A stretch of DNA of 64,000 nucleotides from NCBI GenBank assembly GCA_029260795.1, contig JAJDCO010000098.1:248001-312000 (forward strand). The letters are read 5' to 3'. A program made the translations under genes and the position numbers. This document shows positions 8,324-17,380 of this stretch, piece by piece; the first letter of the stretch is position 1; the number at the start of each line of letters is the position of its first letter. Source of the DNA: Planctomycetota bacterium (lineage in GTDB: Bacteria > Planctomycetota > OFTM77). The notes below the pieces were generated by a model, which saw only the letters and a program-made list of their open reading frames with translations, was not told where the DNA came from and ran no database searches.

Positions 8324-8499
8324 CCCGTCACTTCAGAATCTGATATCGAGGCCCGAGCGGAGCCGGATTGGGCATGGGCGTTGCGATAGTCACGGCGTTC
8401 CCGGTCTGTCCCGGGAATCGGGGTCAACCCGACCCACGGGGAGCTCGAGACGAGCTGTGATCCGTCGGGTCGAAGGCTGAAGGGAAAAGGAATCTGACG

Positions 8500-10539
8500 A
8501 TGAAGACCTATCAACGATTATTGGCCGTCGGCCTGATCGCCAGCCTTGCCGGCTGGGGATGCAGCGGTGGCGGTGGAGGGGCCGGTGTTCTCGGTCCCAT
8601 GGCGCTCGAGTCCGTGTCTCCGTCGGCCGGTCCGGACACCGGCGGAATGACCGTGACGGTAACGGGCGAGAACTTCGTGTCCGGCATGAATGTCCTGTTT
8701 GGTGATGCTCCCGCCGCCGACGTCACGGTCGTCGATGGGAAGACCCTCGTGGTCACGACGCCGGTTCACGATGCCGGAGACGTCGACATCACGGCCTTCA
8801 GCCCGAGCGGCGACGAGGTCAGCTTGACGGAAGCCTTCTCTTTCATGGTCTCGCCATTGATCTCGAAGATCAGCCCGAACAACGGCTCCGCCTCGGGCGG
8901 AAGTCGTGTTGCTCTCGATGGCCGCGGCTTCGAAGCCGATCTCGAGATCTGGGTGGGCGACCTTCCTGCGACCGATATCGTCATCATCAATGGTGAGCGA
9001 GTCGAGTTCAGCACGCCTCCTGGCTTCCTCGGGAGTGTGGATGTTCTCGTTCGCAGTGCGAACGGCCTCGAGTTCCGCGTTCCAAGTGCCTTCCTATTCG
9101 AGCGCGTGGATTTCCTCGACAATCAGGCCGTGGCAGCTGGTGTCAGCACCATCCGCGCCTCGCGTGGCGCCTCTTGCGCCGACGTCAATGGCGATGGCCT
9201 GGTGGACATCTATCTTCTCAACGGCGGTAAGGGTAGCTCGAATGGCTCGGGCAACATGCTGCTCCTCAACAACGGTGACGGCACCTTCCGCGACGAATCC
9301 GGCCTCGCCGGTCTCGCCAATGGTGGTGAGGGTCGCGCCGCGGCCTTCTTCGACATGGATCGCGATGGTGACCTCGACCTCTACCTCGTCAACGAGGGTG
9401 AGCAAGATCAGCTCTATCGCAACGACGGTGGAGCCCGATTCGTCAACGTCTCCGGCACCTCGAAGGTGAGCAACCTCACTCTTCAGAAGAACGTGGGTCG
9501 AGCGATCGCCACGATCGACTTCGACCGTGACGGGTGGATCGACCTCTACCTCGGCAATGGCAAGGAAGGTCTCAACTCGGTCAATGGTCTGTTCCGAAAC
9601 TGGGGCATCGTCAACGGTGGCATCCAGTTCCGTGACCGTACCGAGGATGCCGGCATCGAGATTCGCGACACCACCAATGCCGTCGCGGCCTTCGACTACA
9701 ACGGCGACGGCCTGACCGATCTCTACGTCGCCAATGGCGTGGACAATCGTCTCAGCATTCCGTGGAACAAGCTGTACCGGAACAACGGTGACGGAACGTT
9801 CACGAATGTCACTGGGCCGGCTCGCTGCGGCGATGCGGGCGACAGCCGAGATGTGGTCGTGGGTGACGTCGACAACGACGGAGACTTCGATCTGTACGTG
9901 GTCAACAACGGCGCTGCCAACCGTCTGTTCCTGAACAACGGCAATGGCACCTTCTCCGACAAGGCGCCCAGCCTCGGCGTCGACTTCGTCGACGCGGGTC
10001 GCGCTGCAGTCTTCGCTGATCTCGACAACGACGGTCTCGTCGACTTCTACGTGGTCAACGGAATCGAGGCCGGCCTCAGCGGTCAGAATGTTCTCGCGCG
10101 GAACACCATGGAGGGCGGTACGCTGTCCTTCGCGCTCGAGACTCAAGAGTCGGGCATCTTCTCCGCTGACGCCGGCGACGGCATCAGTGTCGAGGCTGCC
10201 GACTTCCAGGGCAATGGCTTCGTGGACCTGCTCGTCATCAACAAGGACGGCTCGAACCTCCTTCTCAACAACCGTCCGAGCCGCAATCACTTCTTGCGTG
10301 TCGAGCTGATTGACCGCACCGGCGCTCCGGCGCATGGTGTCAAGGTCACGATCATGCAGAACGGCCGCCATCAGACGCGTCTCGTCGGTGCGCCGGGCGC
10401 AATCGGCGACTCCACGGCGACCTTCGGCTTCGGCCGGAACGCGTCCACCGTCGTGTGCGAGATCGAGTGGGCGGATGGATCCCGCGAGATCATTCCGAAC
10501 ATTACGGTCGACCAAACTGTCGTCCACAGCCAGAAGTAG
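8500..10539 (+). CDS. FG-GAP/VCBS-repeat protein with TIG domains and ASPIC/UnbV C-terminus, 679 aa
   Basis: Predicted exported surface protein. A signal peptide ends at LAGWGCSGGGGG; the Cys suggests a lipoprotein, although Trp at -2 is unusual for a lipobox. Residues about 35–115 and 117–200 are two IPT/TIG immunoglobulin-like domains, each opening with a VSPSAGPDTGG or ISPNNGSASGG motif. Residues about 205–590 form FG-GAP/VCBS beta-propeller repeats with calcium-binding loops (DVNGDGLVDIYL, DMDRDGDLDLYL, DYNGDGLTDLYV and others). The last 80 residues match the ASPIC/UnbV domain (VELIDRTGAPAHGVKV, FGFGRNASTV, IEWADGSREI). It is probably a calcium-dependent adhesion or matrix protein. AAGG about 9 bases before the ATG supports the start. 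Confidence 0.92.
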   Translation: MKTYQRLLAVGLIASLAGWGCSGGGGGAGVLGPMALESVSPSAGPDTGGMTVTVTGENFVSGMNVLFGDAPAADVTVVDGKTLVVTTPVHDAGDVDITAFSPSGDEVSLTEAFSFMVSPLISKISPNNGSASGGSRVALDGRGFEADLEIWVGDLPATDIVIINGERVEFSTPPGFLGSVDVLVRSANGLEFRVPSAFLFERVDFLDNQAVAAGVSTIRASRGASCADVNGDGLVDIYLLNGGKGSSNGSGNMLLLNNGDGTFRDESGLAGLANGGEGRAAAFFDMDRDGDLDLYLVNEGEQDQLYRNDGGARFVNVSGTSKVSNLTLQKNVGRAIATIDFDRDGWIDLYLGNGKEGLNSVNGLFRNWGIVNGGIQFRDRTEDAGIEIRDTTNAVAAFDYNGDGLTDLYVANGVDNRLSIPWNKLYRNNGDGTFTNVTGPARCGDAGDSRDVVVGDVDNDGDFDLYVVNNGAANRLFLNNGNGTFSDKAPSLGVDFVDAGRAAVFADLDNDGLVDFYVVNGIEAGLSGQNVLARNTMEGGTLSFALETQESGIFSADAGDGISVEAADFQGNGFVDLLVINKDGSNLLLNNRPSRNHFLRVELIDRTGAPAHGVKVTIMQNGRHQTRLVGAPGAIGDSTATFGFGRNASTVVCEIEWADGSREIIPNITVDQTVVHSQK

Positions 10540-10576
10540 TCTCGCGATACGCGTCGGAATTCCTGCCCCGGAATTG

Positions 10577-10616
10577 GCGGGCTTGTCCTCGGAAGTGAGG
10601 GCAAGCCCGCTTCCCC
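10577..10616. terminator. Hairpin between convergent genes
   Basis: Perfect 9-bp stem GCGGGCTTG (10577–10585) and CAAGCCCGC (10602–10610) lies between two convergent stop codons. The tract after it is TTCCCCC rather than poly-T, so it may be a weak, possibly bidirectional, terminator. Confidence 0.55.
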
Positions 10617-10641
10617 CGTTTCGGCTCTCTCGACAGGTCGA

Positions 10642-12861
10642 TCAGATCTTCGAGGGACGCCGACCGGGTCGCCGGGCGACTCGAGCCAAGAAGTGCTCGA
10701 GCTCCGAGCGCTCCTCAGGCTGCAAAGGACGCCCCCCAAAACGGGCCCGGGAGAACCACACCGCGAGCCGATCGATGCCTTCGAAGGGCCTCTGAGGCTC
10801 CCTGGAAAGGCGCGCCGCGTACTCGATGAGCGTTTCGTGTGAGGGCTTTGGGTACCCTCGGCGAGCCAGCACCTTCAAGAGTCGCTCGACCTCTCCCTGG
10901 GCGAAAACCTCTTGGGTGACGAGGAATGGGATCTGCCGCCGCAGGCGGCGTCCGAAGCGCCGAAACAGGGCCAGGCCGAGCAGCAAGGTGGCCATGACGA
11001 CCGGCACCACCGGAGCGCGCTGAATCGCCCCGAGAGCGCTGCCGGGAGCTTCGAGAAGGAGCCGTCCGAGCCCGTCGAGGGACCCGCGAGAGCCACCCGC
11101 TTCATTCCATTGCTCGAGCTCGCCGCGAAGTCGCTCGGACCAGCTTCCCCGGGCCAGCTGCTCGCTTCTCTGCTCGGCCTGAACTGCTTCGGCGACCCGA
11201 TCCGGTGCGGTGGAATCGAAGGAAACCCAGCCGACACCCTCGAAGTAGACCTCGAACCAAGCATGTGCGTCTCGAGACCGAACCAGATGGCTCTGCGACT
11301 CTTCCGACCATTCCGTGGTCCGAAAGCCGGTGGCCACTCGTGCCGGCAAGCCCAGCGATCGTAGGAGAATCACCGAGGCGGCTGCAAAGTGGGTGCAGTA
11401 GCCTTGCCGCTTCTCCAGGAAGCGGAGAACTCCCGCCACCCCTGAGAAACCTGCCCCCTTCAACGAGTACTCGAAGGTCTCCCGGAAGTGTTCGGTGAGG
11501 AGGCGCACTCGCTCATAGTCGTCGTTCGCTCCGCGAGTGATGCTCCTGGCCTTCAGTGCCAGGGACCGAACGACGGACCGCTCGTTGGGGAGCTGGAGGT
11601 AGCGCCGCTCAGCCAGGACCGCACGATGCGATGAGAGGTCGCTCGCCGACAAGTTGCGGTCTTGCCATGCCAAGCGATAGGTCATCGGGCCTTTGCGAGT
11701 CTGGTTGCTCGTGAGGAATCCCGTCTCATGCACCAGGACTTCGCTCGCCTCGATGGCCCTCGTGGGCTCGATTTGAAAGAGCAGGTCCTGCGACCGGCCA
11801 GCCAGGCCAAAGTCGCTCTGTTGGATCTCGACGATTCGGTTACTCCAACCGGGAGTCAGCCGGATCCAGCCATCCTCGCGCCCATCGTCTTCATCTCGTC
11901 GGAGGCTGAGGTCGTTCAGATTCTCCAGGGTGACATCGTCTTCCCGAAAGGTATCGAGAACGATGCCACGCAGGAGGAGCGGTCCAGCTTGCCTCCCCGC
12001 AGGCGTTCCGTCCCGCTCGAAGAGACGCACCTCGAGTCGTACCTCGCCGCCCAGTGGGTCCAGATCGCTCTCGAGCGACAAGGAAGCCGGAAAGATGCTC
12101 GATTGTCCAATCTCCTCACCATCTGAACTGACCCCGGTACTTTCCTCGTCGGTCAATTGGCCCGAGCGATCAGAGGGTGCTCGCCATCCGAACCAAGTGG
12201 GCTGCGGAATCACTCGGAGGATCAGGAGCGCCAGGAGGCAGGCCGGAAGGCTGAGCTGCAGCCCCATACGGAGTCGCGCCCTGATTCGGCGTGAGGTTTC
12301 ACGCCCGACCCATGTGATTCGGCTTGTCGTCGAAAGCTGGCGTCTTTGGGCACGAGGCTGCAGGAGCAGTCCGGTGACCAGGATGGCGACGAGCTGCCCC
12401 GGGAGGAGCACCAGGGCTGTCGTCGAGTCCGTGCATTCGACAGCCAGCAGGACCTCGCCCAGACCGACGCCAAGCGAGAGTGCGGCGGGACCATCCAATG
12501 CCGAGTCGGCGAGGAGGTAGGAGTGGATGAGGATCAGGACGCCAGCTCCGAATGCCACTCCGCCCGTCCAACCAAGGATGCCGAGCAGAAGTATCGAGAC
12601 CCCATGGATGATCGTGGCCCAGCCGAGGCTGTCCAGGTGCCGCCGGATCCACTGGCTCCGGCCGGCATAGCGGCGGATCTGCGGCAAGAGGAACAAGCCA
12701 CTGCAGATGATCAGGACGGTCGGGGCGCCCACCTTCGCTTGGCTCCTCTCGATGGCTACGAGCTGTGAAGCGAGGAGCCCGAGGGTCGCCACTACACAGA
12801 GCGAAGCGAGGATGGCGATCTCCAAGCCGATTCGTTGGGAGGGCTGGGGCTGACTTCTCAA
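10642..12861 (-). CDS. TgpA-type membrane transglutaminase-like protease, 739 aa
   Basis: Polytopic membrane protein with an exported transglutaminase-like domain. About six hydrophobic helices fill the first 225 residues (DUF3488/TgpA N-terminal region). A beta-rich segment follows, then a transglutaminase core around residues 455–555. The catalytic triad is visible: Cys near 488 (QGYCTHFAAA), His near 533 (RDAHAWFEVYFEG) and Asp near 547 (VSFDSTAP). A further helix sits near 615–635, then a basic cytoplasmic tail resembling DUF4129. The start overlaps the stop of the DUF58 gene by four bases, so the two are translationally coupled. With MoxR and DUF58 proteins this is a widespread three-gene set of still poorly defined, probably envelope-related, function. 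Confidence 0.9.
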   Translation of the reverse strand: MRSQPQPSQRIGLEIAILASLCVVATLGLLASQLVAIERSQAKVGAPTVLIICSGLFLLPQIRRYAGRSQWIRRHLDSLGWATIIHGVSILLLGILGWTGGVAFGAGVLILIHSYLLADSALDGPAALSLGVGLGEVLLAVECTDSTTALVLLPGQLVAILVTGLLLQPRAQRRQLSTTSRITWVGRETSRRIRARLRMGLQLSLPACLLALLILRVIPQPTWFGWRAPSDRSGQLTDEESTGVSSDGEEIGQSSIFPASLSLESDLDPLGGEVRLEVRLFERDGTPAGRQAGPLLLRGIVLDTFREDDVTLENLNDLSLRRDEDDGREDGWIRLTPGWSNRIVEIQQSDFGLAGRSQDLLFQIEPTRAIEASEVLVHETGFLTSNQTRKGPMTYRLAWQDRNLSASDLSSHRAVLAERRYLQLPNERSVVRSLALKARSITRGANDDYERVRLLTEHFRETFEYSLKGAGFSGVAGVLRFLEKRQGYCTHFAAASVILLRSLGLPARVATGFRTTEWSEESQSHLVRSRDAHAWFEVYFEGVGWVSFDSTAPDRVAEAVQAEQRSEQLARGSWSERLRGELEQWNEAGGSRGSLDGLGRLLLEAPGSALGAIQRAPVVPVVMATLLLGLALFRRFGRRLRRQIPFLVTQEVFAQGEVERLLKVLARRGYPKPSHETLIEYAARLSREPQRPFEGIDRLAVWFSRARFGGRPLQPEERSELEHFLARVARRPGRRPSKI

Positions 12862-14030
12862 TCGAGGGCTCCCGCCTGGCTCAGCAAGGATAGGCCATCA
12901 TTCCGCCGAAGACGGCTGAACACCTCTTCCAACTGGTCTGACTCCACGTCGATCAGGAGCGGTCCGGCGCCTTCCTCGGAGCCGGATTGCCCGTCGTTGA
13001 ACACCGCGATCACGGTCTCACCCGGCGAGAAAACCTCCCGAATCCGAGCGCGTGCGGAGCCCAACGGAAGTTCGAAGCTCGGTCGAATCGTCGCGAGCTC
13101 CGAGAGGGCGTCGAACAAAGAGGCGCGTCCGCGCGCGAAGTCGTGCACCGGTCGATCGCTGTCCATCAACGTCAATCGAAGTCGGAATCTCTCTCGGAGG
13201 AGCTGCTCGCAGAGCGTGGCGGCGAGGCTCACCGCGACCTCGAAGCCGGGGTGTCGCTTGACCGGTTGGCCGGGCACACGGGTCAAGAGGACCAGGTGAA
13301 CGGGTGTGCGGTCCTCGCCTCGGAGCTCCCGGACCATGAGCTTTCCCCGACGAGCTGAGACCTTCCAATGCACGAGCCGCTGGCTCTCTCCCTCTCGCCA
13401 TTCGCGAAGCCCGAAGAACTCCTCGGATCCCAAGAGCGTTCGTCGTGCTTCTCTCTGAAAGCCGCGATGCCGCTCGAGTCGGTCCGCGATCGGGCGAACC
13501 GTCCCCAATCGCGGCAATACCAAGTGGTCTGACGAGAGTCGGAAGCTGCGGCGGTACTCCACGAGGCCGAGAGGGTATGTCGACGAGATCGTCATCTCAA
13601 AGAAAGAGAAGCGACCGCGCTCGTTCAGCTTGACTTGGTACTCGGCCAGCCTTGAGCGCCGAGGAGCAATCTCGGCGATGAGTGCGTTGGGGCGCGGTCG
13701 CTGGCAGCTGAAGTTTCCCTGAGCGATCGCAACATCGCGCAAGGCCATCCAGCGGGACCGATTGCGCAGCTCCAGCCGAAGCGGACTTTCGTCGCCCGCG
13801 AAACAAACCAAGCGGCTGACCTCGACGGCTTCGACGCATCGACTCTGCAGCCAGGTTGCGAAGATGGCGATCGTGAGAAACATCAGCGCCGAGGCCGGAA
13901 TGAGGCCGATTACTCCCCCAAACGCGGCGGAAGCGAGCACCCCGGCGCCCGCGAAGGCGAGCAGGGAACGTCCCGCTGGCGTCAAGCGAAGGGAGCGTGC
14001 CAACCGGGCGCTCTCTGGACCCGCCTCCAT
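12858..14030 (-). CDS. DUF58-family protein, 390 aa
   Basis: Two N-terminal hydrophobic helices (about residues 22–60) anchor a DUF58 domain. Diagnostic text is LLGSEEFFGLREWREGES followed by LVHWKVSARRGKLMVRE, the signature around the vWA-like fold of this family. It lies between a MoxR ATPase and a TgpA-type protein, overlapping both by a few bases, as is standard for this gene set. MoxR proteins are thought to act as chaperones for vWA-like partners, so this is the likely substrate or partner of the upstream ATPase. Confidence 0.9.
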   Translation of the reverse strand: MEAGPESARLARSLRLTPAGRSLLAFAGAGVLASAAFGGVIGLIPASALMFLTIAIFATWLQSRCVEAVEVSRLVCFAGDESPLRLELRNRSRWMALRDVAIAQGNFSCQRPRPNALIAEIAPRRSRLAEYQVKLNERGRFSFFEMTISSTYPLGLVEYRRSFRLSSDHLVLPRLGTVRPIADRLERHRGFQREARRTLLGSEEFFGLREWREGESQRLVHWKVSARRGKLMVRELRGEDRTPVHLVLLTRVPGQPVKRHPGFEVAVSLAATLCEQLLRERFRLRLTLMDSDRPVHDFARGRASLFDALSELATIRPSFELPLGSARARIREVFSPGETVIAVFNDGQSGSEEGAGPLLIDVESDQLEEVFSRLRRNDGLSLLSQAGALD

Positions 14031-14995
14031 CAGGTCGGAACGGGCAAGGTCATCAACAGCTCTTCGAGGAGCTGGGCGGTCGAAGTGCGTGCTTCGGCCG
14101 GAGCGGGAATGACGCGGTGTGAAAGCACCGGTACGACGAGCTGCTTGATGTCGTCGGGGATGCAGTAGTCGCGACCCACGACCAGGGCTTGGGCTTGTGC
14201 GGCACGGAACAAGCCCAGGCCGGCGCGCGGGCTGGCGCCGAGGACGAAGCGTCCGCTGTGACGCGTCGCTTCCGCGAGCTGAACGATGTAGTCGACGAGG
14301 GCGGAATCGACGCGAATGGACTTCACCGCATCCATCATCTCGTTGACGTCGTCCAGGTCGAGAACGGGCTCGAGGCTGTCGAGAGGATTCGATTCTGCTT
14401 GGCGCAGGAGCATCTCGCGCTCTGAGGCACGGTTTGGGTAGCCGAGCCGAATTCGGAGCAGGAAGCGATCGAGTTGCGATTCAGGGAGCGGATATGTGCC
14501 TTCGAACTCGAGCGGGTTCTGGGTCGCAATCACGAGAAAGGGGGAGGGGAGGACTTGGGTCACGCCTTCCAAGGAGACGGAGCGAGAGTTCATCGCCTCG
14601 AGCAGGCTGGATTGCGTTCGAGGCGTGGTCCGGTTGAGCTCGTCCGCCAGCACGATGTTGGAGAAGATCGGGCCCGGACGAAAGCGGAAGCTGCCTTGCT
14701 CCGAGGAATAGACCGTCACCCCGAGCACGTCGGTCGGGAGCAGGTCGGACGTGAACTGGATGCGACGAAACTCGCCGTGAATGGAGCGCGCGAGGGCGCG
14801 GGCAAGCGTGGTCTTGCCGGTTCCGGGGACATCCTCCAAGAGGACGTGCCCTCCGGCGAGGAGACCGACGACGACCTGCGTGATGGGCTCCCGCTTGCCG
14901 AAGATTACGCGCTCGATGTTGTCGATGAGTCTTTGAATGCGGGATCGGGCCGTCTGAGGCGCCGGTCGCTCGTCGCGGCCCACTTCCGTGGTCAT
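14030..14995 (-). CDS. MoxR-family AAA+ ATPase, 321 aa
   Basis: AAA+ ATPase with Walker A DVPGTGKTTLA (GKT at 60–62), Walker B IVLADELNR (about 113–121) followed by TTPRTQSSLLEAMNSR, and the sensor and lid text ATQNPLEFEGTYPLPESQLDRF that is diagnostic of MoxR. Length is typical. GGAG five bases before the start codon supports the start. It heads the moxR–DUF58–tgpA set, whose junctions overlap. The MamK-like gene ends 138 bases upstream on the same strand, so read-through from the cytoskeletal pair is possible. Confidence 0.93.
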   Translation of the reverse strand: MTTEVGRDERPAPQTARSRIQRLIDNIERVIFGKREPITQVVVGLLAGGHVLLEDVPGTGKTTLARALARSIHGEFRRIQFTSDLLPTDVLGVTVYSSEQGSFRFRPGPIFSNIVLADELNRTTPRTQSSLLEAMNSRSVSLEGVTQVLPSPFLVIATQNPLEFEGTYPLPESQLDRFLLRIRLGYPNRASEREMLLRQAESNPLDSLEPVLDLDDVNEMMDAVKSIRVDSALVDYIVQLAEATRHSGRFVLGASPRAGLGLFRAAQAQALVVGRDYCIPDDIKQLVVPVLSHRVIPAPAEARTSTAQLLEELLMTLPVPT

Positions 14996-15087
14996 GGCAT
15001 CTCCGAGTCGTTTGTTCAGAACGACTGGATTCTAACGGATGAGGGGCGATCGTGTGAGGGGGGCCGGAGCTGGGGAAGGAAGGGGCT

Positions 15088-15112
15088 GGGTCGGCGCGAG
15101 ATCGGCCGACCC
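15088..15112 (-). terminator. Hairpin between the MamK-like gene and moxR
   Basis: GGGTCGGC (15088–15095) pairs with GCCGACCC (15105–15112). On the minus strand it falls about 20 bases after the stop of the actin-like gene, but no U-tract follows, so it may only attenuate. Confidence 0.4.
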
Positions 15113-15132
15113 GTCGCGGAGTGGGTGAAGCC

Positions 15133-16170
15133 CTACTTGAGCTTCTCCCAGTACTCCTCCGGCATGTCGTGCGCGATCTTGAGCGCTCCGTTGGAGCCGG
15201 CGTACATGGGCTCTTCGACCTTGATGACTTGTCCGCCACCCAGTCGCTCGGCCATCACTTCCTCGATCGCCCGATCGAGACCGCGGACCTGGCTACCACC
15301 GCCGCCGAGCAGAACTCGCTCGCGAAGGCGACCCTGGAACTCCGGATCGAAGCTGGAGATGAGCTTGCCGAGGGCATCGACGATCGGCGGAACCATCTTG
15401 CGGCTGGCGGTCCGAACCTCGTCGGTGACGTCGAACTGGGTCGGCTTGCCTTCGACCGGGAAAGTCGCGATGACGGGTTCAGAAGCCGTGGTGACGAAGG
15501 CGTGCTTCTCCTTGAAGCGCTTCACCATGTTCAAGTTGAAGTCGGCGCCCTCGCAACGGTGCTTGAGGAGCTCGTAGAGCTGCTCGTCGACGTAGTCGCC
15601 GGCGGTCGTGAGGGTGACCTGATCATCCGCATCGGGCATCGTGCCGTGCATGCGGCAGAGGTCGACGGTACCGGCACCGATGTCGATGACGAGCGTGTCG
15701 TCGAGCATGTCGAGGCCATAGGCCACCGCGAACGGCTCGGAGCAGAGCATGACGGAGTCGATCACCTCCCGGGCCGCATCGATGATGGACTTCTTATTGT
15801 GAATGCTGGCCTCGGCGGGCGCCCCGATCACGGCATAGATGAGCTCGTCCTTGCGGGGCTTGGCAAGGGAGATCGCGTGCTGAATGAGGTCGCGAGCGGC
15901 CTTCATGTTCTCTTCGATGCTGGCGCCGTCTTCGGTGCTCTTGATCACACCCTTTTCGAGCGGCTTGAAGATGTTCACGGACAGCCGCTTCGACAACGCT
16001 TCGGCACCGAACAAGGCTTCGCGGCCGATCATCTTGCGCGCGACGACGTCCTTGGGATAGCCGACGAACGACTCGACCGTCTCGCGAACACCATTGCTCG
16101 CCGATATGGAAGTGCGAGACGTTCCGAGGTCCATTCCGATGTACAGAACACCGTGATCCTTGTCCGACAT
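15133..16170 (-). CDS. MamK-like bacterial actin, 345 aa
   Basis: Actin/Hsp70-fold ATPase expected to form filaments. The phosphate-1 motif is YIGMDLGTSRTS (residues 10–21), phosphate-2 is VIDIGAGTVDLC (161–172), and the adenosine motif is LLGGGGSQVRGL (287–298). Several blocks recall MamK, the magnetosome-aligning actin: VGYPKDV, PLEKGV, AVIGAPAEAS, SEPFAVAYGLD, DQVTLTTAGDYVDE and a C-terminal PEEYW. I recognise these from memory, without an alignment. It lacks the extra domains of FtsA and the membrane helix of MreB. GGAAGG about nine bases before the ATG fixes the start. A coiled-coil gene lies 76 bases upstream on the same strand. No other magnetosome genes are in the window, so a non-magnetic positioning role is more likely. 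Confidence 0.88.
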   Translation of the reverse strand: MSDKDHGVLYIGMDLGTSRTSISASNGVRETVESFVGYPKDVVARKMIGREALFGAEALSKRLSVNIFKPLEKGVIKSTEDGASIEENMKAARDLIQHAISLAKPRKDELIYAVIGAPAEASIHNKKSIIDAAREVIDSVMLCSEPFAVAYGLDMLDDTLVIDIGAGTVDLCRMHGTMPDADDQVTLTTAGDYVDEQLYELLKHRCEGADFNLNMVKRFKEKHAFVTTASEPVIATFPVEGKPTQFDVTDEVRTASRKMVPPIVDALGKLISSFDPEFQGRLRERVLLGGGGSQVRGLDRAIEEVMAERLGGGQVIKVEEPMYAGSNGALKIAHDMPEEYWEKLK

Positions 16171-16246
16171 GGTCGACTACCTTCCGTGAACTCTGATCCA
16201 CCTCGCCCGTTTCGCCGTGCGGCGTCCGGTCCCCGCTGTGCTCGAC

Positions 16247-17062
16247 CTAGTCCCTCAGCGCGAGGTTCTGGTCGAAGATGTCCTTGAGGAACTCTTTCTT
16301 TTTGCCCGCCGTCGGATCGGCACCGTCCAGCCCCTGAATCGAACGATAGATCGAGGAGACGCCCGGATCGATGCCTTTGACCTTGGCGAGCTTGGCCAAG
16401 GAATCCTCTGTATCGGCAAGATGCTTTCGGAGCTTTCCGATCCGGCGCTCGAGCTGCTCGATTCGATCGTCGTGATCGTGCCGATCGCGCTCGTAGCCGA
16501 CCAGACGCTCGTGCTCGAGGATCTGCGACGTCACGTCGACGATCCGGGTCTCGAGCTGGCTCAGCTTGTCGGCCGTGCCGTTCGTGAAGTCCACTCCACC
16601 CGATGAAAGCACGAGATGGACGGCTTCCCGAATTCGCGTTCCGACGTCGACGAGGCCTTCCTTCGAAAGCGTCAACGAATCGGCGTCCAGCTCTCGCTTC
16701 CGTTCGGCTTCCAGGAGAACCTGCTGCTGCAGCAGCTCCTCCTGGAGGAGCCCGTAGCGTTGCTGTAGGTCCGCAAACTTGTGGGTCACCGACTCGTGAT
16801 CCTTGAGGACGCGCTGGTGCTCGGCGAGCAGGCGCTGGAACTCCTCGTGGACCTCGCGCTCGACTCCCACTCTCTCCCGCTTGTCGAGTGTCAGGTCGCG
16901 CTCGGTCAGAACGCGCTCGACGGCTTCGGAGATGAGCTGCTGAATGTCCTGTAGCCTGAGCGCCGTGATGCGGCGGTGGCCCTGCTGCTTCAGCTTTCGG
17001 ACTGAGACCCGGAAACTGTGATCGCGAATGGCCTGGAGGACTTGTGTGTGCAGCTTCGGCAT
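16247..17062 (-). CDS. Coiled-coil protein upstream of the MamK-like actin, 271 aa
   Basis: Unrecognised soluble protein. Residues 1–50 are basic and may form a compact helical head (RVSVRKLKQQGHRRITAL). Residues about 50–145 and 165–230 are heptad-rich, charged and low in Gly/Pro, predicting long coiled coils. There is no signal peptide or membrane helix. The C-terminus ends in EFLKDIFDQNLALRD. It is the first gene of a two-gene unit with the MamK-like actin, which suggests a filament-binding, adaptor or cargo-linking partner, as coiled-coil proteins serve for other bacterial actins; this is inference from position. A GGGAG lies about 15 bases before the start, slightly far. Confidence 0.8.
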   Translation of the reverse strand: MPKLHTQVLQAIRDHSFRVSVRKLKQQGHRRITALRLQDIQQLISEAVERVLTERDLTLDKRERVGVEREVHEEFQRLLAEHQRVLKDHESVTHKFADLQQRYGLLQEELLQQQVLLEAERKRELDADSLTLSKEGLVDVGTRIREAVHLVLSSGGVDFTNGTADKLSQLETRIVDVTSQILEHERLVGYERDRHDHDDRIEQLERRIGKLRKHLADTEDSLAKLAKVKGIDPGVSSIYRSIQGLDGADPTAGKKKEFLKDIFDQNLALRD

Positions 17063-17380
17063 AGGTGTCGAATCGATGCTCCCTCAGGGCCCGACCCTCG
17101 AAGTGAGGCTCCGAACCCGCCCGACGGGCGGACGGAAGTCGAAAACTCCCGTGGGCCTCTTCGGCCGAGGAGCAACTCGGAATTGAGGAGAAAAGTGGGC
17201 TTCTGTAGCTTAGCGGATCGGGTCTACGGCGGTTTTGGCTTTCGTTGCCTTTCGAGCGAATTGCTAGAATCCTAAGGAGGAGTGCTGCCGATACATAACA
17301 AGCAGCCTCCGTCTCGGGGCGCGGTCGACGACAGGGGTCGAAGACCGCTCAGTTTCGGTTGGATCAGGTGAAGAAAAGAC
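17063..17380. other. Divergent intergenic region with leader ORF
   Basis: Promoter region between the coiled-coil gene (minus) and the BY-kinase-like gene (plus). A -10-like TAGAAT occurs at 17265–17270 without a well-spaced -35. A perfect AAGGAGG (17274–17280) is followed by a 29-codon frame (17282–17371) that stops nine bases before the ATG of the kinase gene. The spacing from AAGGAGG to its GTG is only one base, so translation of this leader is uncertain. Confidence 0.4.

Larger units (their letters stand above)
7921..8499. other. 579-base intergenic region before the FG-GAP gene
   Basis: No gene is supported. It contains the terminator at 7943–7980, the CTCAT repeat, an AT-richer patch near 8155–8195 and a strong -24/-12-like element at 8308–8323. 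Confidence 0.5.

Noticed and set aside
8376-8395. GGGCAT-N5-TTGC similar to a -24/-12 promoter
   Set aside because: The first base of the -24 box is wrong and a better match sits 68 bases upstream; likely background in GC-rich DNA.
9094-10527. 477-aa minus-strand ORF opposite the FG-GAP gene
   Set aside because: Composition is repetitive Val/Asp/Glu mirroring the FG-GAP repeats; no start signal or domain.
15133-16170. FtsA, MreB or DnaK identity for the actin-like gene
   Set aside because: It lacks the FtsA 1C insertion and C-terminal amphipathic helix, the MreB motif set, and the Hsp70 substrate-binding domain; the blocks match MamK better.
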